A DNA stretch of 64,000 nucleotides, taken from the NCBI GenBank assembly GCA_947359465.1, contig OX375883.1, forward strand, positions 89,398,911 to 89,462,910. The letters are read 5' to 3'. Made by a program: the position numbers and the translations under genes. The stretch's first letter is position 1, and each line of letters begins with the position of its first letter. Source of the stretch: Metellina segmentata (lineage: Eukaryota > Arthropoda > Arachnida > Araneae > Tetragnathidae). The notes beneath the pieces were generated by a model. That model saw nothing but the letters and a program-made list of their open reading frames with translations, searched no databases and was not told the DNA's origin. This document shows, in pieces, positions 1 through 11,475 of this stretch.

Positions 1-147
1 ACCCAGTTAGCACGCAACTCTTCTGATTGGAATCTGTTGACAGAATAACAAGCACAGGCAACAAATATGTGTGTTTTTGTCGTTGTCAGTGCGCTCAGGC
101 TAACATTACTATATTGTTGACTGTGGTTCGAATTATCTAAATATTTT
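1..147. other. Flank or leader of gypsy copy A; nothing recognised
   Basis: AT-rich sequence upstream of the first gag codon. It should be the untranslated leader of the retrotransposon that follows, but no tRNA primer-binding site beginning TGG and no LTR terminus could be identified, so the 5' LTR lies outside the window or has been lost. Confidence 0.3.
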
Positions 148-416
148 TTGTATACGTTTACTCAAATAGCGATGCCCGACGAAGGGGAAGATTCGAAAAC
201 AATTCGCAAGGAAGTCCCAGAAAGGGCTCACGTGTCCGCAAAAATTCCGCCAATTTGGAAGAATAACATTTCTATTTGGTTCGCGCAAGTAGAAGCAAAC
301 TTACAGATTTCTAATATTTCGTCTGACCTCACAAAATTCAATACTCTGGTAGCTCATATTGATGCAGAAACACTTTCGTCAGTTACTGGCGTTCTGCTAA
401 ATCCCCCATTAACTGG

Positions 417-471
417 AATAGCTCGTTGTATTGGTCTAGTACGACGTTAAATAAAATTACCATTACCATTA
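417..471 (+). repeat. 3'-terminal SINE fragment inserted in gag
   Basis: Fifty-five bases are flanked by perfect 14-bp target-site duplications (cccccattaactgg at 403-416 and 472-485). The insert matches the last 55-60 bases of the tRNA-derived SINE seen complete at 13173-13511, including the cccgttgt and acgacgttaa motifs and the attacc repeat tail. It is a severely 5'-truncated insertion made by target-primed reverse transcription, and it breaks gag after codon 90. Confidence 0.9.
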
Positions 472-852
472 CCCCCATTAACTGGCAAATATGAGGCGCT
501 GCAGAAACGGTTGCTGGAGGAATTTACTGATTCCCAAACCCAGCAAATTATACGATTACTTTCTGAGTTACAATGGACAATATGCATGATTTATTTTCAA
601 ATTAATTGTAAAATGAAAGAGCACGAAAAACTACGTAGAAAAATGCCACTTAAACTGCAATCTGACGACATTAATTATATTCAAAACGCTTTTCAAATTG
701 CTCTGACGTCACTTTTAACGAAAAACTGCAGCCGCTGATAATTTTTGCCTGTGACGTCATCGTACATGATTTTCCCATCGAGCATTCCTTAAACTGTGTT
801 ATCTCTATGGGTATCTTTTTAGTAGTCTTATATTTACAGATTTTTGATTAAG

Positions 853-2536
853 GGGACATAGTACCTTGTACCCTTCAAAAAATCGATTTTTCAAAAGTAT
901 TTTTAAAAAATAATTTGGAATGTTGGGAGCATTTTAAAACAAACTGCATCGAAATCCGACGAAAATTACGCTTACAGCAATAAAAAACGTAAATGTCAAT
1001 ACTGACTGACCTTGTGATAGTGAGTCGAATGTAGTTAGTTTTGGTTTCGGAATGGAAAGCATCCTTGTAATTATTTTATATTCAGCCACTCTGCTGATCT
1101 ATGCAATACATTTATTTAACAGGGAGAAGGAATTGTTCAACTCCAAGAATAACAATTGAAAGATAACTTGATAACTTTAGCCAGGATAACTTGATTGAAA
1201 GATGAATAACAATCCAAGAATAACAGCTAACTGCTTTCATGTGCTCTCTTCTGTCTTAGCTTTCGAAAGACGTTGCAATTTTTTGTTATTGATATAAATA
1301 GTCATTTTATAAATCCTGTTAAAATGTCTGGCAAAGCAGATCTTAGATCTGGTGATTTTCGCAGAAAGAAACGTCGTTTTCATGGGAATCAGCATTCCCA
1401 AGGGAAACAATCTGACGGTCCCACGTCATGGTGTGAGTATCAAAGATCCCAATTTGACACAAGTGTTTCCTACATACACAAGAAAACTGTGCCAATACCT
1501 GTAATATATGCAATTAAACCTACATTTGCAGAACTATCAGCACCCAAGTTGTTGAAAAAATGTCTAGGTGGCAAGACACAAAATGTTAATGGGTCTTTTA
1601 ATTCCACTGTTTGGAAGTATTATCCGAAAACATCCGGATCATCTAAAACTGTTATTACGTTTTAATAAACGAAGCATTAGTAATTTTTAATGATGGAATG
1701 GCAGGTCGTCTGAGCATTTTGAAATGTCTAGGCCTGCAGGTAGGATATTTTGCATACACCTCTGCTAAAAAATCTGATTTGTCGTGTTTGAAAAGTGCAG
1801 AAATTAAATGTAGGTCTTCAACACTAGAGGACCGTAGGGCTCACAGAATGAGAAAAAAAAGCTTTAAATGAGCATTTGGCAGAAATAGAAGGTCCTACAT
1901 ATGTAGCAGAAGCATTTTAAACCCTAAGATTTTCATGATATTTTGCATAATAGAAATTCAATCTTCAAATTTGATTATCTCAGTTTCTGATTTTTAGACT
2001 TTCCCACAATATTACAAAAAAAGTTATGATTGTAGAGCTATAATATTTCACATGTATGTTCTACTTATGGATCTTAATTCTGTGAACCTCCAATATATTA
2101 ATGAGATGCATACATTTTAATATATAGCATAATAAAGACAAAAATTTCAATAATTTAAAATTTTTATGACATTTTAATTTTTTTTAAATATTAAAATACT
2201 AGATAATTTTTAATTTAGAGGTTTGCAGTATAAAGGTATTATTTAGCTTTAATTTGACATAAAAATTTAGATTCTACTGTATATATTTCAAAAATTATCT
2301 TGCGGGAAGCAAGATGTTAGCCAATAAATTATTTTTATTTTTGTGTTTACATTTTATGCTGTTTAAAATTTTTTTTAATCTGAATTACAAATATTTTACC
2401 ATTTTTTTAAAGTTAGTACTTTATTATGGAACCTATCAAAATTCCATTCAAAAATGAGTAAAGGTTGTTGATTTATGATGAGTCGAAAATGGTACAGAAA
2501 AATGATCAATTTTGGGCCCGAAAGGTACTATGTCCC
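853..2536 (+). mobile_element. Nested TIR element with Mutator-like transposase remains
   Basis: A 15-bp perfect inverted repeat (gggacatagtacctt at 853-867, its reverse complement at 2522-2536) bounds the element. It lies inside the 574-4524 insertion. The left flank carries TTAA (848-851) but the right flank reads AATT, so no target duplication is established. It encloses a transposase remnant at 1273-1915 and about 600 bp of AT-rich sequence. Confidence 0.65.
1273..1915 (+). pseudogene. Internally deleted Mutator-like transposase
   Basis: The 130-residue open stretch begins with a basic N-terminus (KKRRFHGNQHSQ) of the kind found at the start of arthropod Mutator-like transposase proteins. 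It then jumps to a C-terminal motif (KKCLGGKTQN, FNSTVWKYYPK). After a frame change near 1665 it continues with FNDGMAGRLSILKCLG and RRAHRMRKK, which also fit the C-terminus of that family. The whole catalytic middle is missing, so this is a deletion derivative that cannot transpose itself. Family assignment is from remembered motif similarity and would need a profile search. Confidence 0.5.
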
Positions 2537-3992
2537 AATTCAGCAATGGAAGGTTCGAAAATAGTTAAAAAGAAGAATTACAAATATTGTATTGTTCCGT
2601 TTGTGTCATAATTCAACGATTAAAACACCAAAAAAGTATTTTTTGTTGTACCAAAATATGAACAAGTTCGTAGAAGATGGTGCAGCGTTATGAAAAGAGA
2701 TTAAAAGTAAAACAAAAAGCTGTGTTCTACTTCTTGCTTGCATTGCTGTGAAGATCATTTTTGGTAAGTTTAAAATACCAAAAATTATTTGTATTTTTAG
2801 TTGTTTTTAAATAAGTATTGTGTGATTTAATCTTGTGGATAACTACTAGTGTTTTTGCTAAAACGAAAACATTATTTGTGTATCAAGTCACTCATAATGC
2901 AGAATTTCTTGTTTTATGAAATAGAATTTAATAAATAAATATAGGAATACTATATATTTATAAATCAAAACTGGTTAAAAAAATATACAAAGAGCTAACC
3001 TCAATGAATATTGAATTATTATACTCATGATAATTAATTTGCATTTGGTAAAACTGTGTCATATTTCTTCTTTAAACTGAATGATAAGTATTATAGAATA
3101 AGTGTCATTAGAATTAGGATTTATAATTAACAAATATTTCTTCTAAATTTGAAATTTAAAACTTTAATATTTTTTTACATTACATAAATGTATATAAATA
3201 TAATTATTTTAAAAGTGAAAAGTTAGAATAAACGTAAAATTAATTTAGTAAAAAAAAAAAAAGCATTGTTCAAATAGTTCTATTAAAAATAAGAAATTAA
3301 GTTAAAAACTAGTGTTAACAAATTTTGATAAATAGTGCTATAGGTGAAAATTTTTAATTTATATATTACTTTATTTTATAGTTGGAGAATGACATGAAAA
3401 ACTACTGGGAGCATTGTCTCTCTTGCAGTACGAAGCAACATAGCTTTCACCTCATTTGTTTTGCATTAAACCTAATATTTTTAAACAATTACGAATTTTG
3501 TTTTAAATTTGCATAATTTTATAAAATTGCAAGGCTTTTAAATTCTTGCAGTTTTAATCAAATTATCACACTACCTTCTTCATGGTTTAAAATGTTGGAC
3601 TACCATATGTTGTGTTCAATATTTAATGCAGTTGCAATTCTCGCAACAAGTTTCTCTACACGTTATTTTTGGATCATCCTTTAGTGCATTACGTTTTACC
3701 GCTTAAATATATTAAAAAAATTATTGTTCATTAACTAACAAAAATAATGTTGCTAAATAGTTAACGTAGAAAATTAATTTTAAGTAAGCTTTCAAAGTTC
3801 ACTATTTTAATACCCCTACAATTTTAATCTACTTTGAAATTATTTTCCCAATATAAAGCTCTTATTTGATATACTATTCTATTTATCTATATAAAAAAAA
3901 GTCTATTTCAGAATGAATTGTGTTACGTATAAAGGAAAAGAGAACAACTATTAATATTCTATTTTCTTAAGTACAACTTTTTGATAATAGCA
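2537..3992. other. AT-rich interior of the outer TIR element, no gene
   Basis: Long A and T runs and no convincing reading frame or RNA gene. It joins the nested element's right end to the minus-strand remnant. Confidence 0.5.
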
Positions 3993-4196
3993 CTACTCTT
4001 TAAAAGCAATATAAAAATACATGTTTTTAAAAAATAAATATGGTGTACAAAATATTGTCATACACTTTGCTTTTACGCCTTTCATTTCTACCATAAAATT
4101 TGAATGGTTTTCTAGAAAAGAAAACATGGATATAGCATCCAATTTAGGTAGATTATCCGACTGGCCTTTTACAAAGCCTTGTTCTACAATCGCCAT
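3993..4196 (-). pseudogene. N-terminal fragment resembling YqaJ/SWIM-type transposon protein
   Basis: The methionine at 4196 starts a 68-residue frame: MAIVEQGFVKG, then SDNLPKLDAISMF and VEMKGVKAK. This pattern (a short N-terminus, 'SDxLPKxD' and 'RGxKA') recalls the start of arthropod proteins that join a SWIM zinc finger to a YqaJ-like exonuclease domain and travel with DNA transposons. Only the first 40 or so residues fit and the remainder is unrelated low-complexity sequence. A nuclease role is inference from the family; nothing catalytic remains here. Confidence 0.35.
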
Positions 4197-5035
4197 TTTT
4201 AAAGAAGAAATATGTATAATAATAATAATGTAAAGACTATAATTCAACATAATTGTTTAAAAAATTAAATTAGCGTAAAATCAATGAAAGCAATCTGATA
4301 TAACATGCCGCCGGCGAATGTAGCGAGAGATTTCATGTACTATGACGTCACACCAAGCTCCACCCCCTTTTTAGTCACGTGACTTCGACGCGTTTTTTAA
4401 TCGCTTATTACGCTTAAATTAAACTTTTTTGTGATTTTTAAAGTTGATTTTCGGATTGTTCATGATCGAATTTGTAAAAACAGTACCATTTTAGGACGTT
4501 TTGTGACATAGTGCATATTCCCTATTAGATGACAAAAAGCCATCTACACTGTTATGACAAATGCGGGAACTAGCGAAAACTGCCGTTTCTGAAGAATTTC
4601 TTCAGACATTTTGGCTAGAGCGACTCCCAGCAAACGTGCAAACAATCCTGTCTGTTGCAACAGTAGAGTTGTCCGAGATGGCCCTACTTGCGGATAAAAT
4701 TTTTGAGGTAAAAACCGACTACACGGTGAACGCGGTAGCAAGTACCTCGACCGCTTGCGAAAAAAATGAAATATTAGTATTGCAAAGAGCGGTGGAAATA
4801 TTGTCCAGAAAGGCGGAGGAATTGACCATAAATGCGCGTTACAGAACATAGCAAAGATCGCGTCCCAATTTTTGATATCGGAGTATATCGCGAGAAAACC
4901 ACGAAAACTCTCCCATCTGCTTTTATCACGAGCGGTTTGCAGAAAAGGCTTACAAATGTTGGACACCATGCAAGTTTGTCACCCAGCAAAAAAAACTAGA
5001 TTCCACTGCTACTCGGACCTACATTAGCGAAATTG

Positions 5036-6559
5036 AAGTAGCAGCTTCCCCAAATCACCTGCTTGTCTTAGACAAATCAACTCAATCAAGGTGTCTCATT
5101 GATTCAGGTAGCGATATATCCTGCATTCCAACAACTAAAAATGCTAAACTAAAGCGTTCTGATAAGTTCCCGTTTGCAGCAAACGGAAGTAAAATTCCAG
5201 TATTTGGGCAACGGGTATTAAAAGTTAGTTTAGGATTGCGTTGAAGCATTAGTTGGACTTTCGTCATTGCTGATGTATCGACACCAATTATAGCTGCAGA
5301 TTATTTGGGAAATTTTAACTTACTTGTTGATGTAAGGCATAAGAAATTGATTGATGGTAGGACAAATTTATTTGCATTCGGGAAAGTGGGAAAAGCTTTG
5401 CAACCAGGAATTCGGTTGATTTCTAATGATTCAGAATACCTCGATATTTTAAAGAAATTTCCTGAATTGTCTAATCCTACCCCGAATTTTCGTAAAACGG
5501 TAAAACACGACACGGTTCACGTCATAGAAACCACAGGTTCACCGATTTATTCAAAACCTCGAAGGTTACATCTAAAGGTGGCAGACGAAGTAAAAAATAA
5601 ATTTGAATATCTTATTGAACAGGGAATATGCCGGCCTTCGAAGTCACCTTGGGCTTCACCGATACACGCAGTGCAAAAGCCGAATGGTTCGTACAGGGTC
5701 TGTGGAGATTATCGACGTCTAAATTCGCTAACGGTACCGGTCCCCCATATCCACGACATAACCAACTTTTTGCACGGTAAGAAGGTATTTAGTAAGATCG
5801 ACATGGTTCGAGCGTATTTTCATATTCCTGTCAACGAAAAAGATATTCCCAAACTGCACTTACAACGCCATTTGAAAGTTTTGAGTTTTTGTATATGAAC
5901 TTTGGGTTGAAATACACTTCGCAAACTTTTCCAAGATTCATGAATGAAGTATTGCATGTACTAGATTTTGCAATTTGTTATTTAGATGACGTTTTAATTT
6001 TTTTCAGAAACTAAGGAAGCGCATGTTAAGCACTTTGAGACGGTTTTCGAGAGATTGCATAAGTATGGTCTGGGGATCAATGCATTAAAATGCGAGTACG
6101 GTCAAACAAAAGTAACGTTTTTAGGACACGAGATTTTTGCTGATATGGCATAAAACCACTTTCTTGTAAGGTCGAGGCCATTCAAAATTTCCCTCATCCA
6201 GATGGCCTCAGTAAATTAAGAAGGCATTTGGGTCATTTGAAGTTTAATCGCAGATTCATAAAAGGTGCTGCACAAATTTTTGCCCCACTAACTGATCTTT
6301 TAAAAGGTTCTACTGGGAAAAACGGAAATCGTTTGGTCAGAGTCTCTGAAAAAAGCGTTTGAGGACTCTAAACAAGCCCTTGCAACTGCGACGTTGTTGT
6401 ATTTTCCTGGTAGAGACGAAATATTGGTGTTAAGCTGTGACGCAAGTGACATGGCTATTGGTGCAACCTTCAATTCAAAAACTAAGACCCTGAAACCGTT
6501 AGCATTTTTGTTCACATCGCCTTGACAAAACTCAACAAAAATACTCTAGTTTTGATAGA
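5036..6559 (+). pseudogene. Pol of copy A: protease and reverse transcriptase
   Basis: The aspartic protease active site DSGS is encoded at 5101-5112. After a stop near 5242 the frame reopens into 197 residues ending 5898, carrying the RT N-terminal part (KFEYLIEQGICRPSKSPWASPIHAVQK, GDYRRLN, FSKIDMVRAYFHIPV). A frameshift follows. The catalytic YLDD is at 5979-5990 in another frame. Further shifts lead through the thumb and connection (FLGHEI, RRHLGHLKFNRRFIK) to an RNase H start ending FDR near 6559. At least five breaks make it inactive. Confidence 0.85.
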
Positions 6560-6708
6560 TGCACTCATGTCTTTGTACGAATGGACAGAGTTCGAGCACC
6601 GTTGCGACCGCCATATGAAGGACCCAACCTCATACTTCAAGATTGAGGTGCAGGAAAACCTGTAGTCATCGCATCGACCGGTTGAAACCAGCCTTCATAG
6701 CACAGGAC
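6560..6708 (+). repeat. Copy of the pol 3' tail inserted inside RNase H
   Basis: This 149-bp block matches 7936-8108 of the same element almost base for base, but lacks about 25 bases (the stretch near 8003-8028). It sits exactly between the RNase H residues FDR and LLPIYEA, which are adjacent in relatives. See the corresponding finding for possible origins. Confidence 0.85.
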
Positions 6709-8190
6709 TTTTACCAATATACGAGGCGGCAAAATGTTTTCGACACATGCTTGAAGCTAGACCGTGTGAAATTGTAACGGATCACAAGCCGATAATTTTT
6801 GCTTTTAAAAAGGCAAACGACAATTATTCCAAAAGACAGTCGCGTTGGATGTCTTATATTTCCGAATTCACAACGGATATTAAGCATGTCTCTGGCGAAT
6901 CGAATATTACTGCCGACGCATTTTCGCGAATTCCTGAAATTCGTATGGCAAACGCTCTTGATTGAAAAGCTCTCGCTAGAGATCAGAAGGTAAATGAAGA
7001 ATTAAAAGAAGTGCTAAATTCAAGTAACACACGGTTAAATCTTAAACAAATAGCACTTCCCGATTCAAACGATCAAATTTATTGCGATGTGTCAACAAAT
7101 AAAGCTCGTCCTTTCTTAACGAAAAGATTTAGGAAAGATGCATTTTTCACTATGCACAATTTGGCGCATCCGGAAGTTAATAAATCTTTGAACCTGGTCA
7201 TTCGTTTGGCCATAGATAAGCAAAGATTGCAGAGAATGGGCTCGTATTGGTATAGATTGTCAGCGGGCAAAAATCACTAAACATACAAAGTGAGAACTCG
7301 GTCAATATCAATTGCCTTCGGATAGATTTCAACACTTAAATTGTGATATAATTGGTCCTCTGCCTGAATCGCAAGGTATGAGATACTGTCTCACGATAGT
7401 TGATAGGGCAACGCGTTGGCCTGAAGCGTATCCGATTAGCGACATAACCGCAAAATCTGTTGCCTGTACGCTCTTTTCGGAGTGGATTGCTCGTTTTGGG
7501 GTTCGCGAGATAGTAACTTCGGATCAAGGACGCCAGTTTGAATCTAACCTTTTCAAAGAACTAACCAAGTTTCTCGGTATCACAAAAAGGCGAACTTCGC
7601 CATATAACCCGAAAGCAAATGGTTTAGTGGAAAACTGGCTCAGACCACTAAAAAGTGCTATTAAATCTATTAGCTCTTGTAGGTGGACTGAGGCTTTTCC
7701 AACGATCCTGATGGGATTTCGGGCAGCGATGAAGGAGGATATCCGGACAACCCCAGCGGAGTTGGTCGATGGCTCAACCATCCGTCTAACAGGAGAGTTC
7801 CTGGATGATTCCACTTTTATTCGTGATCCCTCGACATGGCTGGAACGATTACGTCGCACTTTCCAGGGCTTCCAACCCAAGCCGATGTCATCGCATGGAA
7901 AGAGAGCCGTATTCATCCACAAAGACCTCGGATCCTGCACTCATGTCTTTGTACGAATGGACAGAGTTCGAGCACCGTTGCGACCGCCATATGAAGGACC
8001 CTAACCAGTGTTGGAGAGAAAGAAAGACTCATACTTCAAGATTGAGGTGCGGGAAAACCTGTAGTCATCCGCATCGACCGGTTGAAACCAGCCTTCATAG
8101 CACAGGACCTCGAACCCTCAACACTTCCTGGGAAAACTCGGTCTGGGAGAACTGTACGTTTCGTCGACCGGTATCAAGCATAGCGTACTC
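6709..8190 (+). pseudogene. Pol of copy A: RNase H end and integrase
   Basis: RNase H continues as YEAAKCFRHML, VTDHKPI and SNITADAFSR (6715-6930). The integrase zinc-binding region (HNLAHPEV) is frame-broken near 7190-7310. The catalytic core is open from 7312 to 8004, 230 residues: DIIGPLP holds the first Asp, TSDQGRQF the second, and NGLVENW the Glu. The C-terminal domain ends with VFVRMDRVRAPLRPPYEGP, and past 8004 it is shifted by a small insertion. Integrase would join the cDNA to chromosomal DNA; the DDE residues are present, but the protein is no longer continuous with Pol. Confidence 0.85.
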
Positions 8191-8221
8191 TTTCTTAGTT
8201 GGAACACAGAGGAGGGGGTAC

Positions 8222-8531
8222 TGCGGTGACGCACCGGAATACAACTCTCGTATTCAGCTGGAACGCCGCTAGGTGGCCGATACTCTTCAAAGTTTCAAAG
8301 TAACTTTTCAGAACTGAAACCAACAGATTAACCAAGCTGTTGAATGAGTATAAATATCTGTATACAAGAAGACACAAAGACTTACGACAGTTTACTTTCT
8401 CATTTATGAAATATTATTTGTCTTTATACACTGGTTACATTGTTTGTTGAGATACTTTGTTATTAAACTTGTTAAACTAAAAACCACCTACCTTTCTGGA
8501 TTGCTAAAGTCACTCGTCGGTCGTTCACACA
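8222..8531 (+). repeat. 3' LTR of gypsy copy A
   Basis: A purine tract (agaggaggggg, 8209-8219) ends next to TGCGGTGACG at 8222. A TATA-like box (gtataaatatc) lies near 8348. The end is placed at the CA of ttcacaca (8531) but is uncertain because no second LTR is present for comparison. A run of Cs at 8577-8587 lies just beyond. Confidence 0.55.
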
Positions 8532-8605
8532 ATTATCCGCCTGGGAGGTGTGTGGCTGAGTAATAAAACCCTATCCCCCCCCCCCCTAGCGCGGCAGCAC
8601 AAACA

Positions 8606-10873
8606 ATTATGACACATCGTGGAGCATTCAAATGCAACCGCCTCCATTTTGGAATTTACACAGCTCCAGGAATATTCCAACGGTTCATTGAGTCATTGCT
8701 CTCAAACATACCAGGAGTATTGCCATACTACGATGATGTATTGATCAAGGGCTCAACACTAGAAGAACTAGCCAAGCGATTTCGTTAGATTCTTTATCGT
8801 GTCTCTAAGGCTGGGTTGCGCCTAAACCAAGAGAAGTGTTTAATTGGAGCCTCAAACATTGAATTCTTAGGTTACGAAATTAACGAGAAAGGTTTACAAC
8901 CTACGAAGGATAAAATAAAAGCGATTCAAGGACCCCCTACACCAACCAAGAAAGAGGAACTTCAAGCATTTTTAGGCCTCTTAAACTTTTACCATGTGTT
9001 TCTGAAAGACAAAGCGACAGTGGCAGAACCTCTCCATCGCTTGCTTAACAAGGGAGCAGTATGGAAATGGGAGAAAAGTCACAAGGAAGCCTTCGAGAAG
9101 GTGAAAACGCTCCTTACGTCTGATTCGCTCCTCGTTCATTTTGTTGAAAGGAAGCCGATTATCCTGATTATGTGATGCTTTTGAGTACGGTGTTGGAGCT
9201 GTGCTAAGTCATCGATTATCAAAGGGAGTAGAAGCACCAGTTACATTTTATTCAAGAACGATTAGTTTAACTGAATAGCGATTCGCCCGGATCGACAAAG
9301 AGGCACTAGCTATCATACAGGGTGTTAGGAATGCTGTCCCCAAGAATGCAGCGATAGTCCCTTACACTAAGCTCGTATGATTATCATCTAGTATACCAAC
9401 CAGGTAAGTCAATCTCAAATGCAGACTTAGTCGTTTACTGACCACAGATGATTGATAGTGATACTATCCCCAACGAAGTATTACTCCTTGAGGCTTTAGG
9501 TAATCCCCCTCTAGCAGCTAAAGATATTTTACGTATGACCACCCAGGATACTGTCCTAGCCCGAGTGCTCAACTCGGTTCTGAAGGGGTGACCAACAGAA
9601 AAATCAAATGCAGACTTCACTCCCTATTTCCAACTACAAATTGAAATCTCAGATCACAAAGGATGTCTCTTTTGGGGATGCAGGGTTATAATACCCAAGA
9701 AGGGCCAAGAACATATGTTGGCCACTCTCCATGACTCACACCAAGGTATCGTACGAACAAAAAGCCTTGCTAGGAGTTACATGTGGTGGCCAAATATGGA
9801 TAAATAAATTGAAGAGATAGTGAATGGGTGAAACATTTACCAACAAACTCGACATGCTCCTCCTAAGACCCATGGGAGCACACAAAGATACCATGGTCAA
9901 GGCTTCACATTGACCATGCTGGACCATTTCAAGGATGCATATTTCTCATCGTGGATTCCTACTCAAAATGGCTTGAAGTTGTTCGAGTGTGTCATCCACA
10001 GATTCGGCATGTGCGATTGAGGTTTTGAGGAAGCTCTTCAGCACACACGGCATCACGGACACCATAGTGTCAGATAATGGAACCGGGTTCACTTCATCTG
10101 AATTTGAAGAATTCCTGATTAAAAATGAATCTGCCATGTGTTAATTGCCCCAAGACACCCTTCGTCAAATGGGCAAGCAGAGCGTATGGTGCAAACAACG
10201 AAGGACGCTCTACGAAGAATTGTCTCTGGAAATTGGAATTCCAGACAGACCTCATTCCTTTAGACCCAACACGCAACACCAAACACGACTACAAACGTTT
10301 CTCCAGCGGAACTGTTAATGAACCGCCGTTTGACAACCTGTTTGGACAGATTGCACCCAGATTTTGCAAAGCCTACTCAAGATGCAAATCTTTCTAACCC
10401 AAGGTTTCGTATGTTCGCACCCCTTGATTCTGTGCATGCTCGAGGATTTCATCCCCACGATAAATGGGTACCAGCCACGATGACTGAAGCAACTGGCCCC
10501 ACAATGTATATGGTGTTAACCAATGAAGGTTTAGTGTGGAAGCGACACATTGACCAAATAAGACAACGGCAAGAGGTCCCTCAGCATATGACAAACCTGG
10601 GTAGCTCATCATATCCATAAGATGACCCTTTATCCCTACCACCGATGCCAAACCTGGAAGGGGACGACAAAGACACAGAACCAGCAGGAATAAATGAAGG
10701 CCCAGAGCCAACAGAGATCATAGATCCAGAACCTGCAGGAAGACTCGACTCAAGGGGAACTGTTTCTGTGGAAGTTCGGACACCAGGCCCTGATGATACA
10801 AGTGCTGCTGTCCTTCCATCCAGACTTAGTAGAGCCAAACATCCAACTACCTGGCCGAAGGACTACATAATTT
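8606..10873 (+). pseudogene. Pol of copy B: RT, RNase H, integrase
   Basis: The RT active site YYDD is at 8726-8737. The stretch 8816-9175 is open and encodes the RT thumb and connection (FLGYEI, LQAFLGLLNFYHVFL). RNase H (EYGVGAVLSH, FYSRTI) follows in another frame with a TAG. Integrase is scattered over three frames between 9700 and 10320: HDSHQGIVRTKSLARSYMWWP for the zinc region, HIDHAGPFQG, VSDNGTGF and NGQAERMV for the catalytic core. The last 230 residues are open (10318-10617 and 10645-10872) and rich in Pro, Glu and Asp. Frame changes throughout make it a dead copy. Confidence 0.8.
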
Positions 10874-10885
10874 AGGGGGGAGGGA

Positions 10886-11089
10886 TGTTATGTATCCACC
10901 ATTAACTGTTTAACTGTATATAACATATGTTACTCGGAATGGCGAACACTACCTGCACAGCGTTGACGTTCCCGCTTGGTAAGGCAGACGCGCACTTATA
11001 CGCTCATGTAGATTCAACCTAATAATAAATTCATTATTCAAATATCATGAGTATCGTTAGTACTAACGCATCCTTGCGGATACGTAATA
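10886..11089 (+). repeat. 3' LTR of gypsy copy B
   Basis: The LTR starts TGTTATGTATCC directly after the polypurine tract and ends GGATACGTAATA, a 12-bp terminal inverted repeat with 10 of 12 pairs. The length of about 204 bp is short for gypsy. An aataaa signal lies near 11024. Confidence 0.7.
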
Positions 11090-11475
11090 ATGTGGAAATA
11101 AGATGCTTTGTTCTTGACATTTAAAAAAAAATTTGTTTTTATTTACCGTATATTTCCGTGTATAAGCCGAGAATTTTTGGAGCGTTTTCTAAAACTAAAG
11201 TGCGGGATTCCGCTTACATATGGATCCGCTAATCTCGCAAAAAAAGTGTACTACTCTGGCGCATACGATAGATATAGCAATAGTAATGGAAGGGAACCTT
11301 CATTTAAAATCATACTAGAGGTTCGGGATCAATCCAGAAGCGATCCAAATGGGGATGAAGCAATCCCCTCCACCTCATTGTTGTAAAGTATAGTTCGCGA
11401 AGCGAACTAAATATGATTGCGCAGCAGTTATCGGGGGTTGACGAGCGATAGCGAGCAGGGTGCGGAGCCCCCTTG
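11090..11475. other. Spacer with a Helitron-3'-like hairpin
   Basis: No gene. The last 85 bases contain palindromic tagttcgcgaagcgaacta (11392-11410), then gcgagcagggtgcggagccccct, the style of GC-rich hairpin often found at Helitron 3' ends. It abuts the 5' end of Helitron copy 1, so two Helitrons may be joined head to tail. The CTRR terminus expected of a Helitron is not clear. Confidence 0.35.

Larger units (their letters stand above)
574..4524. mobile_element. TIR DNA transposon inserted in gag of copy A
   Basis: The Gag reading frame stops at 573 and resumes at 4525, so about 3.95 kb was inserted. The left end (ggacaatatgcat) and the reverse complement of the right end (gggaatatgcac) are imperfect inverted repeats. 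No clear target duplication could be read. The element holds a small minus-strand gene remnant at 3993-4196, a second TIR element at 853-2536 and otherwise AT-rich non-coding DNA. The subterminal stretch 4300-4400 is notably GC-richer. The superfamily is uncertain; the content suggests a Mutator-like element that also carries a YqaJ-type gene. Confidence 0.65.
148..4851 (+). pseudogene. Gag of gypsy copy A, in three pieces
   Basis: Gag coats the RNA genome in the retrotransposon particle. The pieces are 148-416, 486-573 and 4525-4848. They read in register as one Gag once two insertions are removed: the first piece ends at an LNPPLTG motif, the second begins KYEALQKRL and ends LLSELQ, and the third begins LDDKKPSTLL. 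A TGA stop interrupts the third piece at 4555-4557. Motifs such as FLQTFWLERLP and TILSV are shared with the Gag of copy D (FLKTLWFQRLP, TILSV). No CCHC zinc knuckle was seen after 4848, where the frame is lost. The identification is firm; the gene is not functional. Confidence 0.8.
148..8531 (+). mobile_element. Ty3/gypsy LTR retrotransposon copy A, interrupted and decayed
   Basis: Gag, protease, reverse transcriptase, RNase H and integrase follow in the usual Ty3/gypsy order on the plus strand, and a polypurine tract and 3' LTR close the element near 8209-8531. The frame is broken many times. Two insertions lie in gag (417-471 and 574-4524) and a 149-bp copy of the element's own tail lies in RNase H (6560-6708). 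With the insertions removed the internal region is about 4 kb, normal for this group. The family resembles copy D at 23150-27193: both have Gag with similar motifs and both start the LTR TGnG-G after a G-rich tract. No full 5' LTR is visible, so its age cannot be read from LTR divergence. Confidence 0.85.
8606..11089 (+). mobile_element. Ty3/gypsy copy B, 5'-truncated, with 3' LTR
   Basis: A second gypsy family starts in the middle of RT (HRGAFKCNRLHFGIYTAPG) immediately after copy A's LTR region and runs through RNase H, integrase, a Pro/Glu-rich tail, a polypurine tract (aggggggaggga, 10874-10885) and an LTR. Everything 5' of RT is missing. The breakpoint at about 8606 has no LTR or target duplication, which points to a deletion or unequal recombination between tandem retroelements. 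Confidence 0.8.

Noticed and set aside
10318..10875. An env-like gene after pol of gypsy copy B
   Set aside because: The frames are the integrase C-terminus and a Pro/Glu-rich tail; no signal peptide, membrane segment or cleavage site.
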